A stretch of 10,846 nt of DNA, taken from the NCBI GenBank assembly GCA_023458615.1, contig JAEWYV010000137.1:1-10846 (forward strand), written 5' to 3'. A program made the translations under genes and the position numbers. The stretch's first letter is position 1, and each line of letters starts with the position of its first letter. Below, piece after piece: positions 1 to 6,761 of this stretch. The notes below the pieces were generated by a model. That model did not search any database. It had not been told where the DNA came from and saw only the letters and a list, made by a program, of their open reading frames with translations. Source of the stretch: Bacillota bacterium (GTDB lineage: Bacteria; Bacillota; Clostridia; Christensenellales; CAG-138).

Positions 1-59
1 CCAAAGTTGAGAATGTTTGCCAAGATCGTTTGCCTCCATATGATGATTCTTGTTTTCTA

Positions 60-68
60 TGTTAAAAT
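60..68 (+). promoter_or_regulatory. possible extended -10 promoter of the nucleoside phosphorylase gene
   Basis: TGTTAAAAT at 60-68 reads as an extended -10 element (TG, one base, TAAAAT). It lies 37 bases before the chosen start codon, so a transcript would begin near 75. No convincing -35 box is present at the right distance (40-45 reads ATGATG), so this is a candidate only; the gene could also be read from a promoter outside the window. Confidence 0.3.
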
Positions 69-87
69 GATGGTAGGACGATTGACC

Positions 88-94
88 AAAGGAG
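88..94 (+). promoter_or_regulatory. ribosome binding site fixing the phosphorylase start
   Basis: AAAGGAG lies 11 bases before the ATG at 106. The frame is open further upstream to an ATG at 10 or so, but no such site precedes the earlier start codons, and the residues encoded before 106 do not look like the family's N-terminus. Confidence 0.7.
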
Positions 95-105
95 CGAAAA
101 AACCT

Positions 106-849
106 ATGCCGCAATTGCAACCGCATATCCGACTCGATGACAACCACGGTGCCGTTTGCGCCCTGCTGCCGGGCGATCCCGCGCGGCTCGACCGCATCAA
201 ACCGTTCTTAAGCGATGTCAGTGAGCTTGCCTACAACCGCGAATACAGAAGCCTCGTAGGTAGTTACGGCGGCATTCGTGTGCTCGCCGTCTCCACGGGC
301 ATCGGAGGCGCCTCCGCCGGAATCGCCGTTGAGGAACTCAAAAACCTCGGCGTGAAAAACATGATCCGAATCGGCAGCTGCGGCGCGCTGCAGCCCGAGG
401 TGAAGATTGGCGATCTGGTGCTCGTCAGTGGAGCCGTGCGCGACGACGGCGCGAGCAAAACCTATATCGACCCGATCTTTCCCGCCGTGCCAAACAGCGA
501 GCTGCTCTTTGCCTGCGTAGAGGCCGCCAAGGAGCGAAAGTTTGCCTATCATACCGGCATCGCGCGGAGTCACGATAGCTTTTATACCGACCGCGAGGAG
601 GAGATTGACGCCTACTGGTCCCGTCGCGGTGTGCTCGGCGCGGATATGGAGACCGCGGCGCTCTACACCATTGGGCATCTGCGCGGCATTCACACCATGA
701 GCATCCTCAACAACGTTGTCGCCTTCGAGACAGACACGCTCGACGCCATCGGCAGTTATGTGGATGGCGAAAGCGCCGCCATGCAGGGCGAGGAGCACGA
801 GATTCTAGTCGCGCTGGAGGCGTTTCGTAAAATCCTGCAGCTGGTTTAA
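106..849 (+). CDS. nucleoside phosphorylase, uridine phosphorylase-like (PNP/UDP family)
   Basis: A 247-residue cytoplasmic enzyme expected to split a nucleoside with phosphate into free base and ribose-1-phosphate. Family marks seen in order: PGDPAR at 22-27 and RIGSCG at 88-93 (phosphate binding), STGIGG at 63-68, SHDSFY at 155-160 (base pocket), and GADMETAAL at 178-186, with M181 and E182 where the family holds the ribose. Length is normal for the family. Base preference is open: the Gln and Arg that E. coli uridine phosphorylase uses to read uracil (its GQER stretch) are replaced here by a Thr-Asp-Arg-Glu-Glu run, and the catalytic Asp of DeoD-type purine phosphorylases aligns with Asn around 202-203. 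The start is set by AAAGGAG at 88-94. It faces the nucleoside hydrolase and transporter operon and ends at a shared terminator. Family assignment is firm, the substrate is not. Confidence 0.9.
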   Translation: MPQLQPHIRLDDNHGAVCALLPGDPARLDRIKPFLSDVSELAYNREYRSLVGSYGGIRVLAVSTGIGGASAGIAVEELKNLGVKNMIRIGSCGALQPEVKIGDLVLVSGAVRDDGASKTYIDPIFPAVPNSELLFACVEAAKERKFAYHTGIARSHDSFYTDREEEIDAYWSRRGVLGADMETAALYTIGHLRGIHTMSILNNVVAFETDTLDAIGSYVDGESAAMQGEEHEILVALEAFRKILQLV

Positions 850-884
850 CCCATATCATTATACCCCTCTGACCGTGCTTCAAC

Positions 885-917
885 AAACGGCCCTTGCCGA
901 TCAGGCAAAGGCCGTTT
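885..917. terminator. bidirectional terminator between convergent genes
   Basis: AAACGGCC (885-892) pairs with GGCCGTTT (910-917), then after one C/A mismatch TTGCC (894-898) pairs with GGCAA (904-908), around a five-base loop. The stem is followed by TTTTGTGTT on the + strand and by TTTGTTG on the - strand. It starts 35 bases after the phosphorylase stop and ends 4 bases before the stop codon of the convergent hydrolase, so it can serve both transcripts. Confidence 0.8.
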
Positions 918-921
918 TGTG

Positions 922-1857
922 TTATGCTCCGTACTTTGCCATGATCTCAAACACGCGGCGCTTGAACACCTCGCGATCTACCTTGGTGACAATATACGCG
1001 TTGTGCTCCATCTGCTTGTCGCTATATAGGTCTGTCACGGTCTTGCCTCGCGTGATTTTGCCCTTGGTCTCCACGCGGATGCCGACGTGATCCGTCTGAA
1101 AATAACTGTCGTCGTCTGCATACAGCACCGTCACGGGATCATGAAACGCGACGCCGGAGAGATAATGCGTGCGGTAGAACTGTAGAATGCCCTGCATGAC
1201 ATCCCGCGCAAACACAGCCTGCTTGGAGCCAAGCGTTGCCAGCTCATCCAGCTCTTCCGGCGTAAAATAGGACGCCATGGTCACATCCAGCCCGCACATA
1301 TAGACCTCTGCGCCGCAGGTGAACACCATGTCCGCCGCTTCCGGGTCGGCATAGACGTTGAACTCCGCGCTGGGGGTAATGTTTCCGCCCGTCGCCGCGC
1401 CGCCCATGACGACGATGCGCTTGACGAGCTTTGGCAACTCCTTATACTTCGCAATCGCGAGTGCGAGATTGGTCAAAGGCCCAATTGCGACGATGACCAG
1501 CTCGCCTTGATATTTCTTGGCGCATTCATAGATTGCGTCCCATGCGGGCAGCGCTTCCGGCCTGCGCTTGGGCAACGGGATTTCCATGTCGTTGAGTCCA
1601 TTGTTGCCGTGGATATGCGAGGCGATCACCTGTTCTCCCATCAGCGGCTCCTTCGCGCCAGCGTAGACGGGGATATCCGTCATGCCCGCGAGTTCCAGCA
1701 CGCGCAGGGTGTTGAGGGTGGTTTTCTCCACCTCCACATTGCCCGCAACGCAGGTTGCGGCGACAAGCTCCAGATTGTTGAGATACTTACACAGCAGGAT
1801 GGCGACCGCGTCGTCCACTCCAGTGTCGCAGTCCAGCAGCATCGGTTGTTTGTTCAT
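922..1857 (-). CDS. inosine/uridine-type nucleoside N-ribohydrolase (second of two)
   Basis: A 311-residue cytoplasmic enzyme of the IunH/Rih family, which cuts nucleosides with water to base and ribose using a bound calcium ion. Seen: the N-terminal DCDTGVDDA at 9-17, whose Asp residues (D11, D15, D16) match the calcium and ribose ligands of the family; GN at 39-40; HGNNGLND at 83-90; GPLTN at 126-130; MGG and AEFN at 151-153 and 164-167; and HDP at 239-241, the His-Asp pair that acts near the leaving base and calcium. The family's Thr before GPLTN is Ile125, but that ligand works through its backbone in the studied enzyme, so activity is expected. AAAGGAGG (1867-1874) precedes the ATG and lies inside the end of the gene before it, with only four bases between genes. 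Last gene of the nup-like operon. The base preferred cannot be told. Confidence 0.93.
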   Translation of the reverse strand: MNKQPMLLDCDTGVDDAVAILLCKYLNNLELVAATCVAGNVEVEKTTLNTLRVLELAGMTDIPVYAGAKEPLMGEQVIASHIHGNNGLNDMEIPLPKRRPEALPAWDAIYECAKKYQGELVIVAIGPLTNLALAIAKYKELPKLVKRIVVMGGAATGGNITPSAEFNVYADPEAADMVFTCGAEVYMCGLDVTMASYFTPEELDELATLGSKQAVFARDVMQGILQFYRTHYLSGVAFHDPVTVLYADDDSYFQTDHVGIRVETKGKITRGKTVTDLYSDKQMEHNAYIVTKVDREVFKRRVFEIMAKYGA

Positions 1858-1861
1858 ACGC

Positions 1862-2803
1862 TTACGCCTCCTTTCCGTAGAATTCCGCCGCCTCGACGAG
1901 CAGGTCTACAAACCCCTGCCGGTCGATGTCCATGATGACGCGCGCATTGGCGGGCTTGTTCAGCACGTTGAGCCGATCACCCACCGTTGCACCGCGGCAA
2001 TAGTCCCCGGTGGTTTCAATCTCCACATACATTTCTTTGATCGTGAGCAGCTCCGGACGCACGAGCGCCGCAACGGCGACTGCGTCGTGAATCGGCGCAC
2101 CGGGATAGCCGATGCTGCGATGGAAGCCATAGAAGAAGTCCAGCCACTCGGCAACCACCTTCGAAACGGGGTTTCCCACCGCGCGGATGCGCTCAAAATC
2201 CTCGGGGAAGACAAGCGCCCGCTCGGTTACGTCGAGCCCCGCCATGGTGATCGGCACACCGCTGCGAAATACGATGTCCGCCGCCTCGGGATCGACCAAA
2301 ATGTTAAACTCCGCCGCAGGCGTCCAGTTTCCAAACTCGATGCCGCCGCCCATGAGATAGATGTGCTTGATCTTGGACTTCAGGTGCGGATAGAGTAGCA
2401 GAAGCGTCGCGATGTTGGTCAAGGGACCTGTAGGAACCAGCGCAACGGGCTCCTCGCTCGCTTCCAATATCTGCGCCATGAGTGTGCAGGCATCCTGCGA
2501 CACGGGCTTGTTCTTCGGTTCCGGCAGGGCAGGGCCATCGAGGCCGGAGTTGCCGTGCACCGTCGGCGCGATGATTGCGTCCGCAACGAGGGGCTTTACA
2601 CGCCCCATCGCGAGGGGAGCATCGAGGCCGATGAGCGTCATAATGCGTCCGGCGTTATAGGTTGTCTTCTCGATGGTCTGGTTGCCGCAAACGGAGGTCA
2701 CGGCCCTGATATCAAGCATGGGACTGGCGTTTGCCAGCACCCAGGCAATTGCGTCGTCGTGTCCCGGATCGCCATCCAGAATCACGGGGATTTTTTTTGT
2801 CAT
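1862..2803 (-). CDS. inosine/uridine-type nucleoside N-ribohydrolase (first of two)
   Basis: A 313-residue IunH/Rih-family enzyme that hydrolyses nucleosides to base and ribose. Motifs: LDGDPGHDDA at 9-18 with D12, D16 and D17 as calcium and ribose ligands (the usual Cys between the first two Asp is Gly11); GN at 40-41; HGNSGLDG at 83-90; PTGPLTN at 124-130, keeping the family Thr; MGGG and AEFN at 151-154 and 164-167; HD at 239-240. It is closer to the classic CDPGHDDA type than the following hydrolase, and the two differ widely outside the motifs, so they are old paralogs and not a fresh duplication. Its ATG overlaps the TGA of the upstream permease gene (ATGA, 2800-2803), a sign of translational coupling. 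The TGAGGTGA ribosome binding site lies at 2808-2815. Placed directly behind the transporter, it should act on imported nucleosides. Confidence 0.94.
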   Translation of the reverse strand: MTKKIPVILDGDPGHDDAIAWVLANASPMLDIRAVTSVCGNQTIEKTTYNAGRIMTLIGLDAPLAMGRVKPLVADAIIAPTVHGNSGLDGPALPEPKNKPVSQDACTLMAQILEASEEPVALVPTGPLTNIATLLLLYPHLKSKIKHIYLMGGGIEFGNWTPAAEFNILVDPEAADIVFRSGVPITMAGLDVTERALVFPEDFERIRAVGNPVSKVVAEWLDFFYGFHRSIGYPGAPIHDAVAVAALVRPELLTIKEMYVEIETTGDYCRGATVGDRLNVLNKPANARVIMDIDRQGFVDLLVEAAEFYGKEA

Positions 2804-3756
2804 GCTTTCACCTCAGGTTTGGATGCGCGGATCTTTTTTACGCGCTTGATTGTGCTCGCCGCATAGATGACGAGGCCGAGAATAGTCACCACATAGGGGA
2901 TGAGCGACACAAGGTAGCTCGAAACGCCCTGCAACCCGCTGACCTTGGTACGCAGCGCCTGCGCAAGACCAAAGAGCAGGGAGCTGAACATCGCCCCGAC
3001 GGGTTCGCCGCGACCCATGGCCTGCGCCGCGAGCGCGATGAATCCGCGTCCGGCGACCATGCCGCTGTTCCATCCCTGGGAGTAGTACATGCTCATAAAT
3101 GCGCCGCCAAAACCGGCCAGTGCACCGGAGATGGAAATAGCGATGTATTTGATCTTGAGTACGCTCACGCCAACACTGGAGGCAGCATTTGCGTTTTCGC
3201 CAACCGCGCGGATATTGAGTCCCAGCGGGGTTTTATACAGCAGCAGCCAGATGAGCCAGACGAGCAGGAACGCAAGATAGGTCAGCACCGCGTGTCCGGA
3301 GAGGATGTCGCCCAGAATCGGAACATCCTTGATGAGCGGGATGTTCACCGTCGGAATCAGAATATTCGGGCTAACCAATGCGCCCGTATTGCCGCGCATG
3401 CCCGTGAACATATACAGTAGGAAGATGGTTCCGCCTGTGCCCATCATGTTGACCGCGATACCGGCTAAAATGATATCCGTCTTGAGTTTGAGCGCGAAGA
3501 AGCCCATCATGAGCCCTAGCAACACGCCGACTAGCATCGCGCCGATGACGCCGATGAGCCAACTCTGCGTCCAGTAGCTAAAGAGCACCCCGAACAGCGC
3601 CGAGATCATCATGATTCCTTCAAGACCGATGTTCGTGACGCCCGCCTTTTCCGCGATGACCGCGCCGAGCGCTGCAAACAGGATCGGCGCCGTAATACGA
3701 ATCACGGAGAAGAGAAATTCCGACTTAAAGATGGTTTCCAGCAGTTGACCACACAT
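2800..3756 (-). CDS. nupQ: nucleoside ABC transporter permease, NupQ-like
   Basis: A 318-residue inner-membrane permease of the branched-chain/BMP type (BPD_transp_2 family), with about eight to ten hydrophobic segments. Typical features: AGVTNIGLEGIM at 38-49 after the first segment, the cytoplasmic loop with GENANAA at 186-192 that contacts the ATPase, and GRGFIALAAQAMGRG at 236-250. It is the shorter of two permeases and would pair with the NupP-like protein as a heterodimer on the NupO-like ATPase. Its ATG shares one base with the upstream stop (TAATG), with a G-rich site at 3766-3772 before it, and its own stop overlaps the next start. The name follows the gene order of the B. subtilis guanosine importer nupNOPQ; the nucleosides carried here are not known. 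The lysine- and arginine-rich C-terminus is likely cytoplasmic. Confidence 0.92.
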   Translation of the reverse strand: MCGQLLETIFKSEFLFSVIRITAPILFAALGAVIAEKAGVTNIGLEGIMMISALFGVLFSYWTQSWLIGVIGAMLVGVLLGLMMGFFALKLKTDIILAGIAVNMMGTGGTIFLLYMFTGMRGNTGALVSPNILIPTVNIPLIKDVPILGDILSGHAVLTYLAFLLVWLIWLLLYKTPLGLNIRAVGENANAASSVGVSVLKIKYIAISISGALAGFGGAFMSMYYSQGWNSGMVAGRGFIALAAQAMGRGEPVGAMFSSLLFGLAQALRTKVSGLQGVSSYLVSLIPYVVTILGLVIYAASTIKRVKKIRASKPEVKA

Positions 3757-4877
3757 TATTGGTCACCCCCCTCGGCAATGGCAGCAGCTTTGGCGAGGTC
3801 CGCCTGTGTGTTTTTGACCACGATCTTCTGCCGGAACCCGCTGAGGAACTGCTCCGCCGCGAAGAAGAGGAAGATTGCCGCCTGAATGATGTCGATCATT
3901 TCACTCGGTACATCGCAGTAGGTTGCCATCAGCTGACAGCCTTTGTTTAGGTAAGCAATAAAGAACGCTGCCAGCGGCACCATCCAAGGATTGTTTTTTG
4001 CTAGAATCGCAATGGTAACGCCTGTCCAACCATAGCCCGGCAGTTCCTTCCAGAGAAAGGTAGAATAGCGTCCCAGTACCTCTACGCTGCCGCCGATGCC
4101 GCTGAGCACGCCGCCGATGACCTGCGAAAGAACGATGGTGGAGCCGACTTTCATACCGGAATACTTGGAGAACGCCTGATTGATGCCGATCATGCGAATG
4201 GCATAACCCCAGCGCGTCCGATACATCAACAGCCCGATGATCACAACAAACACTAGCGCCGCGACAAAGCCCCAGGTGAGCTTACTTCCGCCGGGTACGA
4301 GCGCGCCGATCTTTGCCGTATCCGCAAAGGGATAGGTTTGCGTGGAGCCCTTGCTGCGGTCGGCAAAAACATAGTTGAGAAAGTGCAACACCAGATACAT
4401 GCAAACATAGTTCAACATGAGGCTGGTTACCATCTCGCTGGCACCGAGCTTTACCTTCAGCAGCGCGGGAACGAGCATGATCACACCGCCGATTGCCGCC
4501 GCAATGAGAATGCAGACAACCGCGTGCAGGCCGGAGTTCATATGTAGATAGATGCCGGCAAGCGCCGCCACGAATCCGCCAACCATGACCACGCCTTCAC
4601 CGGCGAGGTTAAACTGGTTGCTCGAAAACATGACGCAGACCGCAAGGCCGGTAAAGATCGTCGGAATCATCGCCGCGAGGATGGTATAAAGCCCCTGCGT
4701 ATTAAAACTCGCAACACTGCCCTTGATGGAGACCAGGGGACCAATGAGCAGGTATCGCAGCGCCGTTAACGGCTCATCCGAACTCAGGAAAATGAAGATC
4801 GTTCCAACACCCAGCGCCAGAAGAATGGCCGCCGCGCCACGAACGAGCTCAAAGCCAAGCATTCGTCTATCTTTCAT
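3756..4877 (-). CDS. nupP: nucleoside ABC transporter permease, NupP-like
   Basis: A 373-residue membrane permease, the larger partner of the NupQ-like protein. The first membrane segment is at about 11-32, followed by a long outside loop, then FNLAGEG at 89-95 (the family's FNIGxEG-like motif), TSLMLNYV at 151-158 and GYGWTGVTIAILA at 281-293. It should form half of the channel that moves nucleosides from the lipoprotein into the cell. The frame is open to 4922, but GGGAGGG (4884-4890) six bases before the ATG at 4877 makes that start much better; the extra 15 residues would be an unlikely Ser/Gly/Lys-rich leader. With this start, the gene overlaps the end of the ATPase gene by 11 bases, and its stop shares a base with the next start. 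Confidence 0.92.
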   Translation of the reverse strand: MKDRRMLGFELVRGAAAILLALGVGTIFIFLSSDEPLTALRYLLIGPLVSIKGSVASFNTQGLYTILAAMIPTIFTGLAVCVMFSSNQFNLAGEGVVMVGGFVAALAGIYLHMNSGLHAVVCILIAAAIGGVIMLVPALLKVKLGASEMVTSLMLNYVCMYLVLHFLNYVFADRSKGSTQTYPFADTAKIGALVPGGSKLTWGFVAALVFVVIIGLLMYRTRWGYAIRMIGINQAFSKYSGMKVGSTIVLSQVIGGVLSGIGGSVEVLGRYSTFLWKELPGYGWTGVTIAILAKNNPWMVPLAAFFIAYLNKGCQLMATYCDVPSEMIDIIQAAIFLFFAAEQFLSGFRQKIVVKNTQADLAKAAAIAEGGDQ

Positions 4878-6447
4878 GACACACCCTCCCGATTTCCTCA
4901 TCACTCTGCCGTTTGAGGCCAAGCATATATTCGCCCATCACCGAGTCGTTGAGTTGACTGGTATCATCAAAATATGCCGCAATCTTTCCGCCGTAAAGCA
5001 CGATGAGGCTGTCGCTCAGCTCCATCACCTCGTTGAGGTCCGCCGAGACCAGCAGCACCGCCGTACCCGCGCGGGAGAGATCGACCAGCTTCTTGCGGAT
5101 GAACTCCGTTGCGCCAACGTCGATGCCGCGCGTAGGCTGGTCTGCAATGATCAGCGTCGGATCGCTGGAAAACTCTCTGGCGACAACGACCTTTTGGATA
5201 TTACCGCCGGAGAGCATCTTGACCTTTTGCTTGCGGGACTTGCAGAGCACCGTATAGTCCTGTATCAGCTTGTCACTCTCCTCATGGATCGCCTTCATGT
5301 TAAAGAGCAGACCCTTGTTAAAGCGCTTCTCTTCAAACCGGTCGGAGATCAGGTTTTCCTCAATGGTCGCGATATCCGCTATGCCATAGGTCATGCGATC
5401 TTCCGGTACCAAGGAGACGCCAAGTGCGCGAATTTTGTTTTGCGGTGCGCTAATGACGTCCGTCCCGTTGACGGTTGCGGTGCCCGCATCCGGCTCGTTG
5501 AGGTCGAAGAGCATATCGACCAGCTCCCGCTGACCATTGCCCTCCACGCCCGCGATGCCGAGGATTTCGCCTTTGCGCACGTCAAACGATATCCCGTCGA
5601 GCATCTTTTTGTTCCATTCATTGGTATAGTGCAGATCCCGCACCTTGAGCACAACGTCCGTCGGCTGCGGCGCGTCCTTCTGCACGTCCAATATAACGTC
5701 GCGCCCGACCATCAGGCGGGATATCTCCTGCTCGCTGATGGAGGACGTCTCATACACGCCCATCGATTTGCCGCCGCGCATGATCGTGATGCGGTCGGTG
5801 ATCTGCTTGATTTCGTTGAGCTTGTGGGAGATGAAGATGATGGTATAACCCTGCTCCTTGAGATGCACGAGCTCGCGGAAGAGCTCCGCCGTCTCCTGCG
5901 TGGTCAGAACCGCTGTCGGCTCGTCGAGGATGAGAATCTTTGCGCCCCGGATGAGTGCCTTGAGAATCTCCACCTTCTGTTTCATGCCAACGGGGATGTC
6001 CACAACCTTGGCGTCCGGATTCACCGCGAGGTTAAACCGCTCGGCATACTCCTTTGTGAGCTCCGTTGCCTTTTTGAAGTCGATGAACATACCGCTCTTT
6101 TTCGGCACCATGCCGAGCACGATGTTTTCGGCTACGGTGAGGCTCGGCACAAGCATGAAGTGCTGATGCACCATGCCGATGCCGTGGGCAATTGCCGCTG
6201 TCGGCGAGGAGAGCGAGACCTTTTCGCCGTTGACGATAATCTCACCGCTCGTGGGCTGCTCCAGCCCAAAGAGCATCTTCATCAGCGTGCTCTTGCCCGC
6301 GCCATTCTCGCCCATCAGCGCGTGGATCTCTCCGCGCCGCACGGAGAAATCGACGCCTTGGTTTGCAGCGATGCCGTTGGGATACACCTTGGTGATCCCG
6401 TTCATCTGCACCACCAGATCGTTTGGTTCCAGATTGTTTTGTTCCAT
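4867..6447 (-). CDS. nupO: nucleoside ABC transporter ATPase, NupO-like, two nucleotide-binding domains
   Basis: A 526-residue ATPase with two fused nucleotide-binding domains, as is usual for sugar and nucleoside importers of the RbsA/YufO type. Domain 1: Walker A GENGAGKS at 46-53, Q-loop Gln95, signature-like VGMKQ at 153-157, Walker B ILILDEPTA at 171-179 and switch His208. Domain 2: degenerate Walker A GVEGNGQRE at 300-308, canonical LSGGNIQK at 412-419, and Walker B LIIADQPTRGID at 432-443 with Gln437 in place of the catalytic Glu. This asymmetry is normal in the family and predicts one active ATP site. It powers the two permeases encoded next. AAAGGGGAA seven bases before the ATG at 6447 decides the start over an ATG at 6480. 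The preceding gap holds a terminator-like hairpin, so expression should be below that of the binding protein. Confidence 0.94.
   Translation of the reverse strand: MEQNNLEPNDLVVQMNGITKVYPNGIAANQGVDFSVRRGEIHALMGENGAGKSTLMKMLFGLEQPTSGEIIVNGEKVSLSSPTAAIAHGIGMVHQHFMLVPSLTVAENIVLGMVPKKSGMFIDFKKATELTKEYAERFNLAVNPDAKVVDIPVGMKQKVEILKALIRGAKILILDEPTAVLTTQETAELFRELVHLKEQGYTIIFISHKLNEIKQITDRITIMRGGKSMGVYETSSISEQEISRLMVGRDVILDVQKDAPQPTDVVLKVRDLHYTNEWNKKMLDGISFDVRKGEILGIAGVEGNGQRELVDMLFDLNEPDAGTATVNGTDVISAPQNKIRALGVSLVPEDRMTYGIADIATIEENLISDRFEEKRFNKGLLFNMKAIHEESDKLIQDYTVLCKSRKQKVKMLSGGNIQKVVVAREFSSDPTLIIADQPTRGIDVGATEFIRKKLVDLSRAGTAVLLVSADLNEVMELSDSLIVLYGGKIAAYFDDTSQLNDSVMGEYMLGLKRQSDEEIGRVCHER
4884..4890 (-). 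promoter_or_regulatory. ribosome binding site fixing the nupP-like start
   Basis: GGGAGGG on the - strand, six bases before the ATG at 4877. It lies within the last codons of the ATPase gene. The earlier in-frame ATG at 4922 has no comparable site, so the shorter protein is preferred. Confidence 0.7.
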
Positions 6448-6454
6448 AAATGGC

Positions 6455-6463
6455 TTCCCCTTT
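6455..6463 (-). promoter_or_regulatory. ribosome binding site fixing the nupO-like start
   Basis: AAAGGGGAA on the - strand, seven bases before the ATG at 6447. The upstream in-frame ATG at 6480 is preceded only by the weak AGGGCGG of a hairpin. Confidence 0.65.
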
Positions 6464-6482
6464 GATGGAATGTGTATCATCA

Positions 6483-6500
6483 GCCGCCCTGTCCGGCGGC
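6483..6500 (-). repeat. hairpin in the leader of the nupO-like gene
   Basis: GCCGCC (6483-6488) and GGCGGC (6495-6500) are perfect inverted arms around a six-base loop. No run of T follows on either strand, so it is not an ordinary terminator. It sits 36 bases before the ATPase start codon and could stabilise the 5' end of a processed mRNA; that role is a guess. Confidence 0.5.
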
Positions 6501-6508
6501 AAATATTC

Positions 6509-6577
6509 GAATTGTCCTGCGATTTGTTAGAATGAATGACGAAAGAACCTGTATGGATTCATATTAAAGAATTGTCC
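6509..6577 (-). repeat. two copies of GGACAATTC exactly 60 bases apart
   Basis: On the - strand GGACAATTC occurs at 6577-6569 and again at 6517-6509, both in the gap before the nupO-like gene. The bases before each copy are similar (GCG and CGCA). The upstream copy falls between the two boxes of a weak promoter candidate (see 6561-6589). They may be paired regulator sites, but no known operator was recognised. Confidence 0.4.
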
Positions 6578-6589
6578 GCGCAAATGCAA
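6561..6589 (-). promoter_or_regulatory. weak candidate promoter for the nupO-like operon
   Basis: On the - strand TTGCAT (6584-6589) and TAATAT (6561-6566) stand 17 bases apart. Matches to consensus are modest (3 of 6 and 4 of 6). A second promoter here would let nupO-nupP-nupQ and the hydrolases be read without nupN. The TGCAA/TTGCA inverted repeat at 6585-6596 overlaps the -35 box. The rest of the A+T-rich gap up to the hairpin at 6681 shows no gene. Confidence 0.2.
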
Positions 6590-6680
6590 TGTTGCACGGC
6601 AAATGCGTATTCGACTTTAGAGATATTTGGGATATTTTTATTTGCTTTTCAAATATTTAGGTTCTACGATCCGGTAACAA

Positions 6681-6711
6681 ACCGGGGGAGCGCTGATCGC
6701 TCTCCCCCGGT
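6681..6711 (-). terminator. terminator or attenuator between the nupN-like and nupO-like genes
   Basis: ACCGGGGGAG (6681-6690) pairs perfectly with CTCCCCCGGT (6702-6711); one mismatch then two more pairs close a five-base loop. On the - strand the stem is followed by TTGTTA, only moderately T-rich, so partial read-through is likely. It lies 51 bases after the stop of the binding-protein gene and would lower transcription of the ATPase and permeases, and shield the nupN-like mRNA from 3' decay. Confidence 0.75.
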
Positions 6712-6716
6712 GTTTG

Positions 6717-6733
6717 CATAAGCCAAGCTTATG
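6717..6733. repeat. short perfect hairpin after the nupN-like gene
   Basis: CATAAGC (6717-6723) and GCTTATG (6727-6733) are perfect seven-base arms with a three-base loop. It lies between the stop codon of the binding-protein gene and the G+C-rich terminator hairpin, giving two stem-loops in a row at the 3' end of that message. Confidence 0.6.
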
Positions 6734-6761
6734 TTCCGTTTGTCGTTCCCTTGCGGGTTCC

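Noticed and set aside
4723..6465. Very long open frame on the + strand opposite the nupO-like gene
   Set aside because: It is rich in His, Arg and Asp with no family motif, runs exactly antisense to a clear ATPase gene, and has no convincing ribosome binding site. It follows from the codon pattern of the real gene.
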